Positions 18,077 through 30,997 of a stretch of 64,000 nucleotides of DNA are shown here, in pieces (position 1 is the stretch's first letter; the number at the start of each line of letters is the position of its first letter). The translations under genes and the position numbers were made by a program. A model generated the notes under the pieces. It saw nothing but the letters and a program-made list of their open reading frames with translations. It had not been told where the DNA came from and did not search any database. The stretch is taken from positions 10,230,001-10,294,000 of the forward strand of contig NC_026656.2 in NCBI RefSeq assembly GCF_000004075.3, read 5' to 3'. This DNA is from Cucumis sativus (lineage: Eukaryota > Streptophyta > Magnoliopsida > Cucurbitales > Cucurbitaceae).

Positions 18077-18360
18077 TAGGGCTGAGCAAAATAAACCAAA
18101 AAATCAAGCTGACCAATCAAATCGAAGTCGGTCGATTAAAGAATGAGAGGAGCCTGTCGTTCAAAGAATGAGAGGAGCTAGTCGATGTTGGTTTGAAAAA
18201 GTTTCAAATAAAAAGTTTTCAAAAAACATTTCATAAAGTTTAACCGACGGATCGATCGACATTTATTCATCAACGGTCGAGGTAGGTTTGAACATTTACT
18301 AAACCAATCATAGTCGGTTTGGTAAAAAAATTGATTTCGATCGGCTGATGACCACTCCTA
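18077..18360. mobile_element. hAT-like non-autonomous element (MITE), 284 bp
   Basis: The left end TAGGGCTGAGCA and the right end TGACCACTCCTA are imperfect inverted repeats (9 of 12). They flank direct duplications AAGTTCGA (18069-18076) and AAGTTTGG (18361-18368), which match at 6 of 8 bases. An 8-bp target duplication and TAGGGNTG-type termini are hallmarks of hAT transposons. The inside is made of CGGTCGATTAAAG / GGTCGGTTTGG-like modules, common in plant hAT MITEs. There is no coding capacity, so mobilisation would need a transposase from elsewhere. Confidence 0.75.
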
Positions 18361-18549
18361 AAGTTTGGATGCTTAGATCAAATGATGCTTGGAACTTGGT
18401 TGTTGGTGTGAACACCCGACTAAATGCTAAGATTGGCGGACATCTGGATGGAGGACACCTAGACAGAACGCCTAAATTGTAGTCGCTTGGTTGGTGATTA
18501 CTTATATTGTGGTAGCCTGAATTGAACACCTAACTACAAAACAAAAGAC

Positions 18550-18880
18550 CATTTAGATGAAGGTTGAGTCCCTGATTGTGCTCTCTTTAAGACATTTTGC
18601 ATCTTTAAGACATTTCGGAGCTCTACTCGGAGTGAAAATAGTCTAATATTGTCACACACACTCTATTCGCAGCTCTAGGATAAAATAGACAGAAAACTTA
18701 ATCAAAGCTGCACCAGAACCGACCGATAAAACCAACACACACTAATTGATTTTGCTCGGAAAACAAAAATAGAGAGAGGTTTTGAGAGAAATTTGTAAGA
18801 GAAGTATTTTCATATTATTGAAATGAGAGGAGTGGAGAACTCTATATAGTGGTGAGTTTGGTAACACCTCATAAGTCATA
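18550..18880 (-). repeat. LTR-like remnant, probably antisense
   Basis: Shares the CTCTTTAAGACATTT core with the stretch at 3.69 kb. Inside 18588-18615 the phrase TTTAAGACATTT occurs twice (18588 and 18604), so this copy has a small internal duplication. Downstream GAGAGAGGTTTTGAGAG and CTCTATATAGTGG resemble the promoter side of an LTR read backwards. Boundaries and family are unresolved. Confidence 0.35.
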
Positions 18881-19159
18881 TTAGCATTAACACTCGAGAT
18901 CTATAATACATCAATTGTCAAGTCAAAACTTAACACTTTAATGGTCATGTCAAAGTGTAATGCCTCAGAGTCTTAACGCATCGCGTACAAAATCTCAACG
19001 CATTACAAGTCTCATCGCCTCAATGATTTTAATATAATATTGCTATTTTCTTACCTCACTACGCCTCGTCCAACTGAACAAATGGGCGATGGAGCGTGCG
19101 TGTGAATATAACAACATATCCATATTTGTCTATCTTCTCGTCCCTTCTAAACATATAGG

Positions 19160-20240
19160 TACCACTTGGATATCAACATGCATGATTTGAAACAAAAAAG
19201 ACACATACTCTTGCCTGAAGCTCACTACTTTCTTGAACTTTTAAAATGTATGACGACTACTCTTCTGTTATTTGCAAAAAAAAAATCATTAACTTTCTTA
19301 TTGACAAAATATTTTAGGATCCATGACTTTTGTTACAACTATTGTTTTCTGTCGCCAACCATAATTCTAATTCTCAACTCATAGAATTTTGACTCACTTC
19401 ACCATAAAGAGTAGAATATTTAGAATACCACCTTTCAAGATTTTCTTTTACGTCACATGGAGACGAACATTGCTAAAATTTATGGCTCAAGCTTCTCCCT
19501 ATTTGACTCACTCGAAAGTTCTTCAACCATCAACATAACTTCCACCGCACAACTTATATAACCTCCAAAATCACTGCCCCACATGCAAACTTGTGGAATG
19601 CTAATATCACATCTTCTATCATGGTAAAGCAACATAACATAAGGATGATACCTATCTCTTCTTAAAGACAACATCAATATCTGATTTAGAGCTTTTTGAC
19701 GAACCAACCGTGTCTTTCATGTTCCCAGATTACCAACAATGATGCGTTTTTTAACCTCAGCTATAATCACTCCAGAATTGCATTGCAAACCATACTCGTT
19801 TAACATGTGCTTGTATAATCCAAATTATTCTAACACATCTCTTCACTTGCACTTGCCACAAGTCAAAGTTAATCAATTCATCAGATTTATCCACATCAAA
19901 TTTTACCATACTCATATTGTTCAATAGTTTAACTCAACTGACACATGTATGTACATGAAAACTAATAGGTCTTGAATTCAAATTCTATGCTCGTTGTATT
20001 TAAAAAGACGTTAAAAAGAATTACTAAACTCACAAAGAACGACAAACTTGCTTTACTTTTAGAAAACCAGTAAATAGTGAACAACAAAGTCCGACCATGT
20101 GACACTCTCTCAACACATTATATCATTCCATAGCTTAAGTTTAAAATGCTTAAAATTTGGATCGGTGTATTTAGAGCTCATCACTCTCTTGAATCTTTCA
20201 AATAATGAGATGACTACTCTTTAATATTTTGCAAAATTCC
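19160..20240 (-). mobile_element. Decayed copia-like fragment between direct repeats
   Basis: Two diverged direct repeats of about 62 bp, at 19218-19280 (AGCTCACTACTTTCTTGAAC...) and 20172-20235 (AGCTCATCACTCTCTTGAAT...), lie about 955 bp apart. Between them, on the minus strand near 19925-19870, a reading frame gives MVKFDVDKS...LINFDLWQVQVK. This resembles the N-terminus of a Ty1/copia gag protein, where a hydrophobic-x-LW block is typical. Stops follow quickly. It may be a heavily deleted copia element with LTR fragments on each side. The evidence is thin. Confidence 0.3.
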
Positions 20241-20789
20241 AACAAAATTTATATCAACTTAAAGAAGAAAAATAACATAAGTTTTTTAGTCCCGAGGTGT
20301 TAATAATCTTAGATAAAATCTCATGTTATCTAATATGATACGAAACCAATGAAAGGCAAAAGAGCATTTGGTCCAAGAATAAAAATCATTTAAAAGTTAT
20401 GTTGAGTATCCCACACATTAAACAAATCAAGAGACCACGCACCATCTAGATAAGAATGATGAAGAACAGTGAAACTTAATTTATTACCATTCCTTTAATT
20501 TTTAAAACTAATTAATTAGATGGAAGTGAGTATTTTGTAATAAAAAAAAATCAAAATTATAAATCTCGATACTTAGTAACTAAATTGACACAAAACTCAA
20601 ATCTCAAAAGTAAGACAGTAACATTTTGAAACGGAGACTAAATTGAAATCAAACTAAAAAAAAAATACTAAAAGTATAACATTTTGAAACATAGGCACCA
20701 AATGAAACTATTCCCAAAATATATAACCAAAAACATATATTTTTTTTAATAATTTTTAACCAAAATAAAACTCATACGTCAAAATGAGC

Positions 20790-20890
20790 ATAATTTAATT
20801 AACTGGTGTTTGTACTATAAACCTCGAAGCTAGAGGTTCGATTCTCCTACTCTACAATTGAGTCAATACCTTTTGAAAAAGATTCGACAT
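20790..20890 (+). repeat. SINE-like (tRNA-derived) fragment
   Basis: TTTAATTAACTGG is followed by AGAGGTTCGATTCTCC, which matches the Pol III B-box consensus GGTTCGANTCC. The same arrangement (TTAATTGATT...GAGGTTCGGAGC) occurs at 48.75 kb. This is typical of plant SINEs. No acceptor-stem pairing of a working tRNA is visible. Confidence 0.4.
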
Positions 20891-22856
20891 AATAGCCATT
20901 GATTTAGCAACCTTTTTGCCCGTTCCCCTACATTCACTTTAGATATTTTTTCTCTTTCCTTAAGTAACAAGCCAAAGAAAATGAGAATCACACAATTATA
21001 AGACACAAGGACTTCTTCATCAATTCTTGAATGCTACGATATTTTAGCAAATCTTACAATTAAACCATTCTAAAAATAAAATAAAATGAAAATAAGAAAA
21101 AGGCAAAAACATATTTATGAAAAGAAGAAAACAAAAACAAAACAAAACTTGCATTATAAGAAAGAAGGTGACATGATAAGAGAGGGAAAAAAAAAAGTGT
21201 GGAGGTTGTTATTGAGTAAATGGTGAGGTTCCTTTTCCTTTGGGGCATCTTTGAGGGACCATTATCTCCATTGCCATCTGCCTAAGCAACAACCAAATTA
21301 ATGAATCTAAAAAGATTGTTGAAGGCAATGCTCCATCAAACTTATCTTTAAAAAGTTTCTAAATCCTACCCGTGTGTTTAGTTCTTCTCATAAAATCTAC
21401 CTAATTTTGATGTTCAATAGAGATTTTACTCTTTTCAATTACTTCAAAGTGAATAAGTAGTTAGTTTGAACTTCACTCAACTAGTTAAAATATATAGCTT
21501 CTCGATCAAGAGATTTGAGATTTGTATCTCTTACCTCTACTTGTTTGTTAGTTTTGTTGCTTCAATACTCTGTTTAATTATTATAGATTTATTTTAACTC
21601 ACTGTATGATGATCTGATTTTTACCTCAAAAGAAAACATGTAAGAATGGAAGATTATTTTAACAATCTCATTGATGTGCATTTCCTTCTATTTCAATTGA
21701 AATATTAAGAAATGCCAACTCTAATATTCTTTCAAAAGTCAAAGTTCAATTCTTCAATACCAATTCGAAATTCACTCAAAGACTATTTATTGGAATCTTG
21801 CCCTACATGTTTAAAAAATATGTTCCTGCTTAGACTTTTATTTTACTTTCCACAAAACTGGATAGGCGTTGGCTTCCCAAAAATTAAGTTGTTGGTCGAC
21901 TAACATAATTATAATTATGCAAGAACCAAAAATGTCACTTCGGACATCAAAACAGGCCATTAACCAAAGTTAAAAACAATAAACAATGAATATTTGGAAG
22001 TAAGAACTCACTTAATCCATAAACACTCATAGATGGGTTAAACACAAAATTAAAAGTAGAGTATGGGAAAATGAAGGTAGGTAATGAAAAGAATTTAAAA
22101 TACTATCGCAAAGCTACAGATTTTCCAATGGGTAACAGTACAAAAATCGTGAAATAAAATAACAAAACAGCAATAGAATAAGAATAAGAATTAAGAATAG
22201 GAATGAAGTGAATTTGAAAATATTCAGAGCCATATGCATAGCATAATAATGATGTTCATACGCGTTTTGTCCCAGGATATGATGTGACAGCCTGACAAAA
22301 GAAATTGTCAGATATTAAGCTATAAACAGCCTACACCCATCTTCTAATAATAAAACCACGTCGGTCACCTTTCTTTCATTCATTCTTCAACGCCAAATTT
22401 ATTGGTAGCTTTAGACTTTAAGACCCCATTTTTGCTCACTTTTCAACATTTTACATGTCTAAACAGCTATGAATTGGAAGATATTTGAAGGCCAGATCCA
22501 AAATGGAGAGTCAACAACGAAGCAAAATTATATATTCCTATGACCTTTCAGCCCAAATCTTCCATTCTTGAATCAATAATCAAATAACTTTAAGTAAAAG
22601 ACAGAGACAACAAAAGAGGGAAAAAAAATTGTTGAAGAATATCCATCGTCTATAGATACTATCAAATCAAAAGCATTACACTGAGGTAAATAAATAGAAA
22701 TTTGAAAATATCTCCCTAATGAACAGAAGGAACCTTTTTTTACTGGCATCGCTGCTGCTCGGGACGTTCTTGCTGATCTGATCCCTCTGGGCGGCGATGG
22801 GCATTGGAAAATTTAACAGCAACAGGGACTTATGAAGAAGACAGCTCTTTTTGGTC
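20891..22856. other. Intergenic DNA and 3' flank of the methyltransferase gene
   Basis: AT-rich sequence without a supported gene. Near 21470-21540 there is another weak SINE-like stretch (CTCAACTAGTTAAAATATA, then GAGATTTGAGATTTGTATC). The last few hundred bases before 22857 are probably 3' UTR of the PMT gene. Confidence 0.5.
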
Positions 22857-25790
22857 TTATTCTGAATCCCTGACACTCTCACTTGTCAGCCACAGTTTCT
22901 TCTGAACTATGAATATGGCTTCGTCGCTGTCCAATTCTGAATCCGAGCTGGCATCCGCGGTAGCGACTGCTTCCCAGTGCAATGCAGGTAGATACTTCTT
23001 TATCAAATCTATGACAGATTGTTTGTCCCTGATAATGATGAAACCTGTGGGTCTGAGCATGCGATCCATCTCGAGCAACAGGTCCTCAGAACTGCATTCT
23101 TTCTTCTCGATGTCGGAAAAGACAGTCCATGCGTGAAGCAGATCGTATGTACGAGGGTATGTCGAGAAGGCTTCGCACCTGTAAAAAATCATGTATCAAG
23201 TATCAATGCGCCTATCCTATATTTAAGATAAAAATAGAATTGCATTCCACTACATTTTAGAGATAAGGTTGCGCAAGTGCAAATTTTAGCTGCATACCAG
23301 TTATTAGTAGTGCCTATGAGGCCCCGATCATATATCAATTTCAGTGTGTTAGGTCCATCTTCTGGAACAACATTCATCACCCACACATCCTTGTCCTTCA
23401 GAGCAGCTCCAAATGATCCCATATTAGCCTTCATGTCCATCACGTTCCTGATAGTATCCGTTTCGATCTTTGGACTCAGTAGATTCCAGTAACTTTCAAC
23501 TCTACGCCGCCACATTTCCTGCAACAAGACAATATAAGTTTAGAAACTTCTGCATCCAGATTTGAATTAGCCAAATTCATCCTGGTCATAAAAATTACCG
23601 TGTCTTTTTCAAACATTTCATTTGAATAGCCAAAATCTTGAAGTCGTGGAGGAGGTGAAGTCAACCGAGCTGGCCAAGGAGCTAATCCACTGCCTTTGGC
23701 TTTATGATCACCTGCAACAACAAATCCAGTGTAATCATTGAGCAAGCATATTTATCTCAACACACGCCAATACCACACAACAGAAACTCTCATGATTACA
23801 TGGTTCATAAAAACTCAGGAAAAATCAACTCCAGTTCAGTTTAAGGGTAATAGGCTAAATACACAAGAAGAAAAAAATAAACAAAATTAAAACCCAAATA
23901 CGGTATTTATTAACCCGGAAAGCCATATGCTCTATCCGTAGCTTTAAATCCACCAATTTAAATAGTTTCCATTGAATAGGCAGCAACACATGGCTATGAA
24001 TAGTTGGCAAGTTGAAAAGGAAGTACTTATGTCGGCAAATAATAGTAGTAAGAAAAAAAAAAGTCTAAATCAAGCCATTCGATAAGGGACTTACGGTCAG
24101 AGTAAGGAGAGATACAAGCTTCCATCTGCACACCCCAAACAGCATCGGGATCATCATCAGATCGGCAAAGTGGAGGGCGGGTACCAGGTTCTCTTTGCAG
24201 ATAACAATCATTTGTTAGGGGTTTTTGCCAAATAACAGTCTGGTTTCTCTTGGCAGCAATTCGCCAACACATACGACCCACAAGGTCACTCATTTCTCTC
24301 CAAATTCTCAGATCCTCCTCATCCTGTGCATAAGCTTCAGGAGATGAATAAGCAAAATAACCACCAGGTCTAAGCAATCTATCTAGCTCAAGAAGAAGAA
24401 TTCCGTCTCTTTGAAGCCAATCGATACGACATCGAGAACAGTGTGCAAGTTCAAAAGACCTGCTTGGGTAAGGGAGCCTCTTAGTTCCTAAAACACCAAG
24501 GTATGCAGGAATTCCTCTTTCCAAGGCAAACTGAATTTGATTTTGATGAACATCATTTGGTGCTAAGGACATTGCTATAATATTAGAAGAGAGAAGATAG
24601 CCTCCAAAACTTGCGACACCACAACCAACATCAAGAACAGTACGCAGTCTTCCTTCATTGTTTAGATTATCATTTGAAAAGTTGAGCATCTGAAAGATGA
24701 TGGCTAACATTATCAGCTAATCAATTGCACATAATAAAATTTGACACAGAAATACAGATCTATGCTTGAGCCAAAACCAGAAATGGTTAAGATTAAACAT
24801 CAGTAAATTAGAGTAATTTGATATATTTTGCGTAAAATGTTGTCTAAAAAGCAAACTCTTGTACGTTATAAAGAAGTGTTCAGAAATCTTACATTTGCAA
24901 TTGAAGCAATGTACTTATCAGCTCCATAGTGAAAATGAGTACCTCCTCCAGGGAACACAATTTTTTCACCTTTGACAACCATCCAGTTCTGATCAGATTT
25001 CTCATGAGCAAGATGAGTATGGGGAATGTTTGCTTTCCACACTTCATCTCTGCTCTTAGGCCACTTAATTGGGACCTACAGTAACACATTATTAATATGT
25101 AAAGTTAGAAACCGTATGCTCAGATAATGTGGTTAGTAATTACTAATCAGTAAAACCTTCAGGTGATGCTCAGTGTTACCGAATTGCTACCTTGTATCCT
25201 GCTGGAGGAGGAATCAGGCAATTGAACCGCCTCTCGGGTGGTGGGCAGTGTCTTTCATAATGTTCCATTAAAGAAAGGTCCAGTTTCAATCTCATTTGGT
25301 AAATGAGATGTCTGTCCAAGCAGGGAATTAATTCCGAATGCCGGTCGTCACAAACCTTTGAAATGAGAATAGAAACTACATGAGGGGGCTGTATCTTTTA
25401 CTTTAAGACTAAAAATATTAGAAGTTAAAGAAACAAATTAAAAATATAAAGCAATGAACTCCAATGGATGATTTGTTCTCTTTCTATAGAGAAAGAGAGT
25501 AGTGTTTTGATGAGAACACCATTCAAGTAAAGACAGTAACTTACCGGGTAACTTTTTGGTATGACATCATCGTCTGCGTCTTCCTGCTCGGTTGTCGTTG
25601 AAGATTCTTCAGAGTCTTCATTCCGCATCAAATAATGGCTCAAGGACTTGCTCCCATGCTGCAGAGCCGAGTCTTGGTTGCCAAAAATGGATCCATAATA
25701 TGCATACAGAAACCCAAGAAATATTGCCACAACACATATGGTGGCGATTAAGCGCTTCTTCTGTGACCCATCAGATCTTCCCCTCGTCAT
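22857..25790 (-). CDS. Probable methyltransferase, PMT/QUA family (PMT3/PMT8-like)
   Basis: Type II Golgi membrane protein of the plant putative S-adenosylmethionine methyltransferase family (DUF248), whose members affect pectin and cell-wall matrix. Exons (right to left): 25790-25545, 25355-25191, 25075-24893, 24689-24095, 23711-23599, 23518-23298, 23178-22857. They total 1845 nt (614 aa) with consistent phases. The N-terminus MTRGRSDGSQKKRL is basic and cytosolic, followed by a membrane anchor at about 14-33 and an acidic stem. Family blocks seen: VCDDRHSELIPC, FPGGGTHFHYGADKYI, the SAM-binding block VLDVGCGVASFGG (216-228), HCSRCRIDW, LRPGGYF, VMDMKANMGSFGAAL and the C-terminal LLLEMDRMLRPTGFII. 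Length and order are normal for the family. The substrate is not known from sequence; homogalacturonan methylation is an inference from the family. Confidence 0.92.
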
Positions 25791-26875
25791 ATATAAACCT
25801 TTTAAGTTTTCCTCAGCTATATACTTTGACCCAAGTGTGGGAACAATGTTGAATGTACCACTTAAATGGAAACTAGATAACCTCCCCTCCTGAAGCTACA
25901 GTAGAAAACGATAGCAAGAATCAGGTATAGTATATTGTACAACATAAGGCCCAACCTGTAAAGGGTTAGGAAAGCATAAAGTTTCACCACAGGAAAAAAG
26001 AGCTGAATTACACAAATGTAACAAATTCTACTTGAAGTGAGTGAATTCACACTTCCAATCACTTATGGCCATAATCATAGGGACAATCCTAAATCTGAAT
26101 TGCCAAGTGCACTCAATTAAAGAATGCTGGTATATATTTATTACTTGATTTACAATCCTTTATGTCACCATCCGAGCATCGTAATTTCTATTCTTAAAGA
26201 ACCCTCTTGTTCAAATGTCAGTATAGATTAATTACTTAAACTAGCAATGAGTGACCAATAACCCTTAACAGAAAACAGAGAAGAGTCAAGAAATCTGAAA
26301 TTCTCAATCTCAAACCCCATAACATGAGTAAGTTAAAGAAAAAATAATTCTTTGAATTCAACGTCTGAAAAGCACCGGAAAAGAAAACACATAAAATCCT
26401 TTTCTGCATCCAACGAAACTCCATCCAGTACATTGACAACCCAACCAACTGAAGAATGGATGAACCGACACGCATAAGCAAGATTCACCCTAATAGAATA
26501 ATAGACTCTAAAGATCGTGTCGACATCAAATCAACATCAAAACACAAAAAGAAAACAGCCCAAGAGACGAAAGCAATGTGTGTCGGTGGATAAAACCAAA
26601 TCCCCAGATCTGACAAATCCCAAAAGTAAAATCCCACCCAATAGTAAAAATGGAAAAAACCCCCGTTCAATAACAAGCTAATCAACACCTTGTACACAAA
26701 TTCCAATCCAACAAAACACCAATCCAACAAATCACCAAATCAAAATGAAAATTAACGAATTAACAAACAAGATCCAGAAACCAACACAATTAAGATCCAA
26801 AAAGCAAAAAGAAAAAAAAGAAAAAAAAAAAAGACCCAAATGAGAAAAACAAGTAAAGAGCAAGGGAAATCTTAC

Positions 26876-27060
26876 TGGCACGGGATCGGAAAATGAGTGC
26901 GGGGAGTGAAGAGGAGACGGGAAGAGTTGTAGGAGTGAGTGAATGAAGAAGAAAAAGGGGAAATGTGAGGGATGAGGAAGAAGGAGAAGGAGAAGGAGAA
27001 GGAGAAAGGGGAAAGGAGGGAAAGACAGAAAGAGAAACCAGATCTAAGAGGGGTTTGGTT
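26876..27060 (-). other. Probable 5' UTR exon of the PMT gene
   Basis: The minus strand shows a GA/CT-rich leader ending CCA followed by GTAAGATTT at 26875, a good donor. The coding exon begins at 25790 after an intron of about 1 kb. The GAAGGA repeats (about 26960-27010) would lie in the leader. The 5' end is not determined. Confidence 0.45.
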
Positions 27061-27695
27061 TGATGGAGAAATTATGCTAATTTTGGGAAGGACCTGGTCT
27101 TAAGTACTCGCTGCTCTGCCCTTTGCCATAGCCATGGAGAAAGAGAGAGAAAAGAGAGTGATGTTTTTATACACTCTATTACGTCGACATGGATGAGGGT
27201 TTTATTTAATTTATTTGTATTTTTGCTTGTGAAAGTATAGTAGAATTTAAATATTCATCTTCTCTACTAAATAACTTCACTTCTATCCCTTCCTTCAATT
27301 GTCACATTCTCATCATCCTTTTCTTAAAAGGTTAATTTTTCTTTTACTTTTTTTTCAATTTGTTATGCAATTTTCTTTTTTATTTGGTTTAATACTCTAC
27401 ACCAAATATAAAATATTTATTTTTAAAAATCATGTATTACCAGTGACTAGACATTTTTTTTTGTGGATTTGCTATATTTTTTAAAACACTAATTTCTTAA
27501 ACTTAAACTCACCTTTATTTTAGTTAATTTGTAAATTTATGCTACCAAAAAATTTCTCTATCTTTTGTTTTATTAAACTTCCTATCTCATTTATTTGAAT
27601 TGATTTGAGAAAATCTTAATATAACACTCTACATTCTTTTTCAAAATCACCTATTTTTTTAGATTAAAACATTTAAATATTCCAAACACACTCTA
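27061..27695. other. Intergenic DNA, promoter side of the PMT gene
   Basis: Includes the probable promoter of the minus-strand PMT gene (about 27060-27200). The rest is AT-rich without a supported feature. Confidence 0.45.
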
Positions 27696-27699
27696 GTAA

Positions 27700-27990
27700 G
27701 GAGAAATGATACGTTTAGAATAAGAAGTAAGCTATTATAGTCTAATATCATTATCGTAAGTTTATAATAGTTTGTGTTTGATTACTTTAATTTGGATTAT
27801 AATGGTACGTGTTTGTCAATTTGAGACGCAAATAGTAAAGGCGGTGGCAAAAAAAATTATGTTTGATCAAGTACGAAAAACAGTAGCAAAAGGTAAATAT
27901 GGTTGGTTTTGAAATAGTGTTTACAGTGTTTTTTTTTAAATAATATTTACTGTAACAATATGCAATATGCAGTTATTATAGTTGGCATGG
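27700..27990. repeat. MITE-like element, TTATTATAGTTTG family
   Basis: Contains GCTATTATAGTCTAATATC, TTTATAATAGTTTGTGTTTG, GGATTATAATGGTACGTG, TTTACTGTAACAATATGCA and GTTATTATAGTTGG in the same order expected for the fuller version of the element seen in part at 3.04 kb. It is about 290 bp long and non-coding. Ends are not sharply defined and no target duplication could be assigned. Confidence 0.45.
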
Positions 27991-28559
27991 ACGGATCTAT
28001 TAAGGGGTCGGACGCACGTGGTGGTTGTAGGGCTCCTTTAAAATCCTAGGGCCTCGAAAAATCTCTTCTACTATAATTAATTTTTTTTGTTAATAGTTCT
28101 ACGTATAATTTTTGAATACGTCACGAATAGTCGGACATAATTTTCACTCCAAAACAACTCCATAAATCTCAAATTTTTCTAAATTACAAAAACTAGACTT
28201 GTAATCCTAGCTATTTTACTATCTTCCATTAATCTAATGGTGTAAGGTTTGAATGAGTTTCTTTGAAAATCATTTTTGTGATATCCTCATTATTAGATGT
28301 TTTGGAAAAGTTTGTTATGTGGTTTAGTTTTTTAAAGGGAAAAAAAAGTTTTGGCTAAATTTGATATTTAAATATATTTTTTTTCTCAATCTTTTTTTAA
28401 TGTAACTTAAATACATCTGACCTCAAGTTAATGATAATAATGATAAGCTTTGAGTATACACACTTTCACTGCATAGATTAGTTACTTTGACTATACATCT
28501 CATTTTACCATTTTAAAAGTACTTATATATATATATATTGAAACTACATTTTAAAAATG

Positions 28560-28870
28560 GATTTTCTAAAAATATACCCAATATTAAACAATTTAAAAAA
28601 TAAAAGAATGAAAAAATGAAAAAAAAGTTAACTGACATAAGTTCGTTTAAATTTGTTTATTTAATATTCGACTATTTTTTTTCACTATCTTTTATATCTG
28701 AAACAAGTTTGAAAAAAGATTAAAAAAATAGATCTTTTATATATATTTGGTTTGAAAAAAATAAAAGAAAAATTGTAGAAGAAAAAAAAAAGAAAGACGA
28801 TGAAAAAAACAATTAATTTCATAAACTTTTTTATTTGATTATAAGGGCTATTTATTGTCTTTCTTTCTAT
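28560..28870 (+). repeat. Fragment of the undescribed TIR family, copy D
   Basis: Resembles the right half of copy B. GTTCGTTTAAATTTG is followed by AAAAATTGTAGAAGAAAAA, AAGACGATGAAAAAAAC and TTTCATAAACTTTTTTATTTG, in the same order as the B tail. The termini are not recognisable, so this is a decayed fragment. Confidence 0.35.
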
Positions 28871-29384
28871 AACTTCACTTTTCCTTCAAATACTACTTAT
28901 AACCAAACTTCTAAAAATATCTAAAGATAAAATAACAAACAAAAGGTGAGAATGATAATGATAGATTAATCTATCTTTTTGATCTATTTAGTATTTATAT
29001 CCATAAACTATAATATTTTACAAATATTTGGATTAATTTAACTTGTAAATTAAGTATTGAGTGTATTATTAAATATTCTCGCATTTCTCCTTTTAATAAT
29101 TGCGTTACCAAATTTGTTAGATTGTGGATTGGGAAATGCCTGCATCCTTAATGAGTGGATTTCTTTTATTCCCTCTTTTCTTTATTATTATTCTTTTTCT
29201 TTTTCTTTAAAATGTGATTTTAAAAAGCAAAATTAGACTATAAATCTTGGGGGTATAATTCCATTTTTCAACCAAACTTTTATGATAACATGTAACAAAA
29301 TAAAAACTACCTATATATATATATTTGACAAATAATATTATTTAAATGTTTTGTTATTTAAAATAATTTTTTCAACTGGTATTT

Positions 29385-29480
29385 CTCTGTTTTTGTGGAT
29401 TAGAGGTCATCGGGTTCAAATCCTCACTCCAGCACTTAATACAAAACCTTTGCAAAATATATATATATATATATATATTT
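29385..29480 (+). repeat. SINE-like fragment with (AT)n tail
   Basis: GGATTAGAGGTCATCGGGTTCAAATCC contains a B-box-like GGGTTCAAATCC, and a pure AT dinucleotide run follows at about 29458-29480. The layout (B-box, short body, simple repeat) suits an old tRNA-derived SINE. No clear A-box. Confidence 0.35.
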
Positions 29481-30997
29481 TAAATTTCAAATACTACTAC
29501 AAGTTCTAAAATTTAGAATACGGATTCAATTGTTTTAAACTTTATTAATTATGATTTTACATCCTCAATATCTATTTTATTCAAATGTGATTTTCGATTC
29601 ATTTATGTATCATCCAAAGCTATAAACGTTACATCTCAAAACATGTGTTTCTTTTGGGTTTAGCATTATTGAGTATGATATTTTTAATCAAATACTTATT
29701 TAGTTTATATATTGCATACCATATTAGATAAACATTTGTTGCAACTCAAAACTAATATAACCAATGGGTTAGGAAGTCTTCCCAACTATACGTGCAATAT
29801 TGAATTAAAAAAATAATTATAGTAAAATAAGGTTGAATTATAAATTTGGTTTCTAGAAACCTCTCATAAATAATTCATAAAGCAGAAATTATGTAATGAG
29901 AATTTGATGGAATCATAAAAATTACTTATGAAGTTTTATTAAATCACAAAAACGAAATGGAACTTATATGGATTAAATTTGAACTTTTGGAAACTACAAA
30001 CATTAAATTTGTAATTTAAGGATTAAAGGAGTAATTCAACTCCATTAGTAGGATTTATAAAGTTATTTTATTTGAAACAAATAAGAATAACAAAGATAAT
30101 GTTTAAAAGCAGAATTGGAAGGAAAAATAAAGGAAGGGGTAAAATAGAAAGTGTTGATGATGGGAATTTAGTTATGAGGCAATAAATTTAGAATGGATCT
30201 AAACTCTCAAATTCACATGCCACAGCTGTTGTCATACATGACTTTACCATTAATAGATTCCACACCTTTAATTCAATTATTGATTTTGACTTTATTCAAC
30301 CTCCCCCATTCAATTTTTTTTCATTTAAAACTTACTTTATAAACACTAACAATCATGCACTACTTCTCAACTTTCCTAATCCTTTCAAAAAAAAATAAAA
30401 AGAAAAGTGAAACTTTCAGTCCTAGACCTGTAAGATAAGAACTATTTAAAAAGTAGTAATTAAATTTGTGAAAAAAAAGTAAAGATAACAATTGAATTCA
30501 ATTGAGGTATGTATTACAAAAAAATCACACACATATATGTACGGTTATTTATCTATCATGTAATGATGTGTATTTTATTAAATTCGAAAACTTAGATGAA
30601 CTATTCTATACTAAATAATGTACTGTTTATAGATATCTACGCGATATAAAATAAATTTGATTGCAAAGGTTTGTTAGAAAAAAAAACTTAATGGAAAAAA
30701 TAAAGCATAGTGACAGAAAATGATTACATTATTTTATATAGTTTAATAGAACTAATTATGTGTCAAAAATACATAATGAAATAATTTAACAAAAATTACT
30801 TATGTGTTTTAAATTGATTAATGGAAACCAAACAGCTTAAAGAGAACATTGGTAAAAATTGGATGGTAGAAGTGTACAATCTTGAAAACTATGACCCAAG
30901 TAAAAACATAAATTAAAAGATATAGTCTTTCGAAATTTGAATTAAATATAAACTAAATTTTAAAGTGTAACTTCTTAAAAGGATTTATTTTTTTAAA
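29481..30997. other. AT-rich intergenic DNA
   Basis: I see no gene, RNA or defined repeat here. All open frames are short and compositionally trivial. Confidence 0.6.

Noticed and set aside
20790-20890. Possible tRNA gene because of the GGTTCGATTC motif.
   Set aside because: No acceptor stem, anticodon stem or CCA-proximal pairing could be folded; better explained as a SINE-type B-box.
22909-23492. Several plus-strand open frames of 70-75 codons.
   Set aside because: They lie antisense to exons 6 and 7 of the PMT gene and have no motifs of their own.
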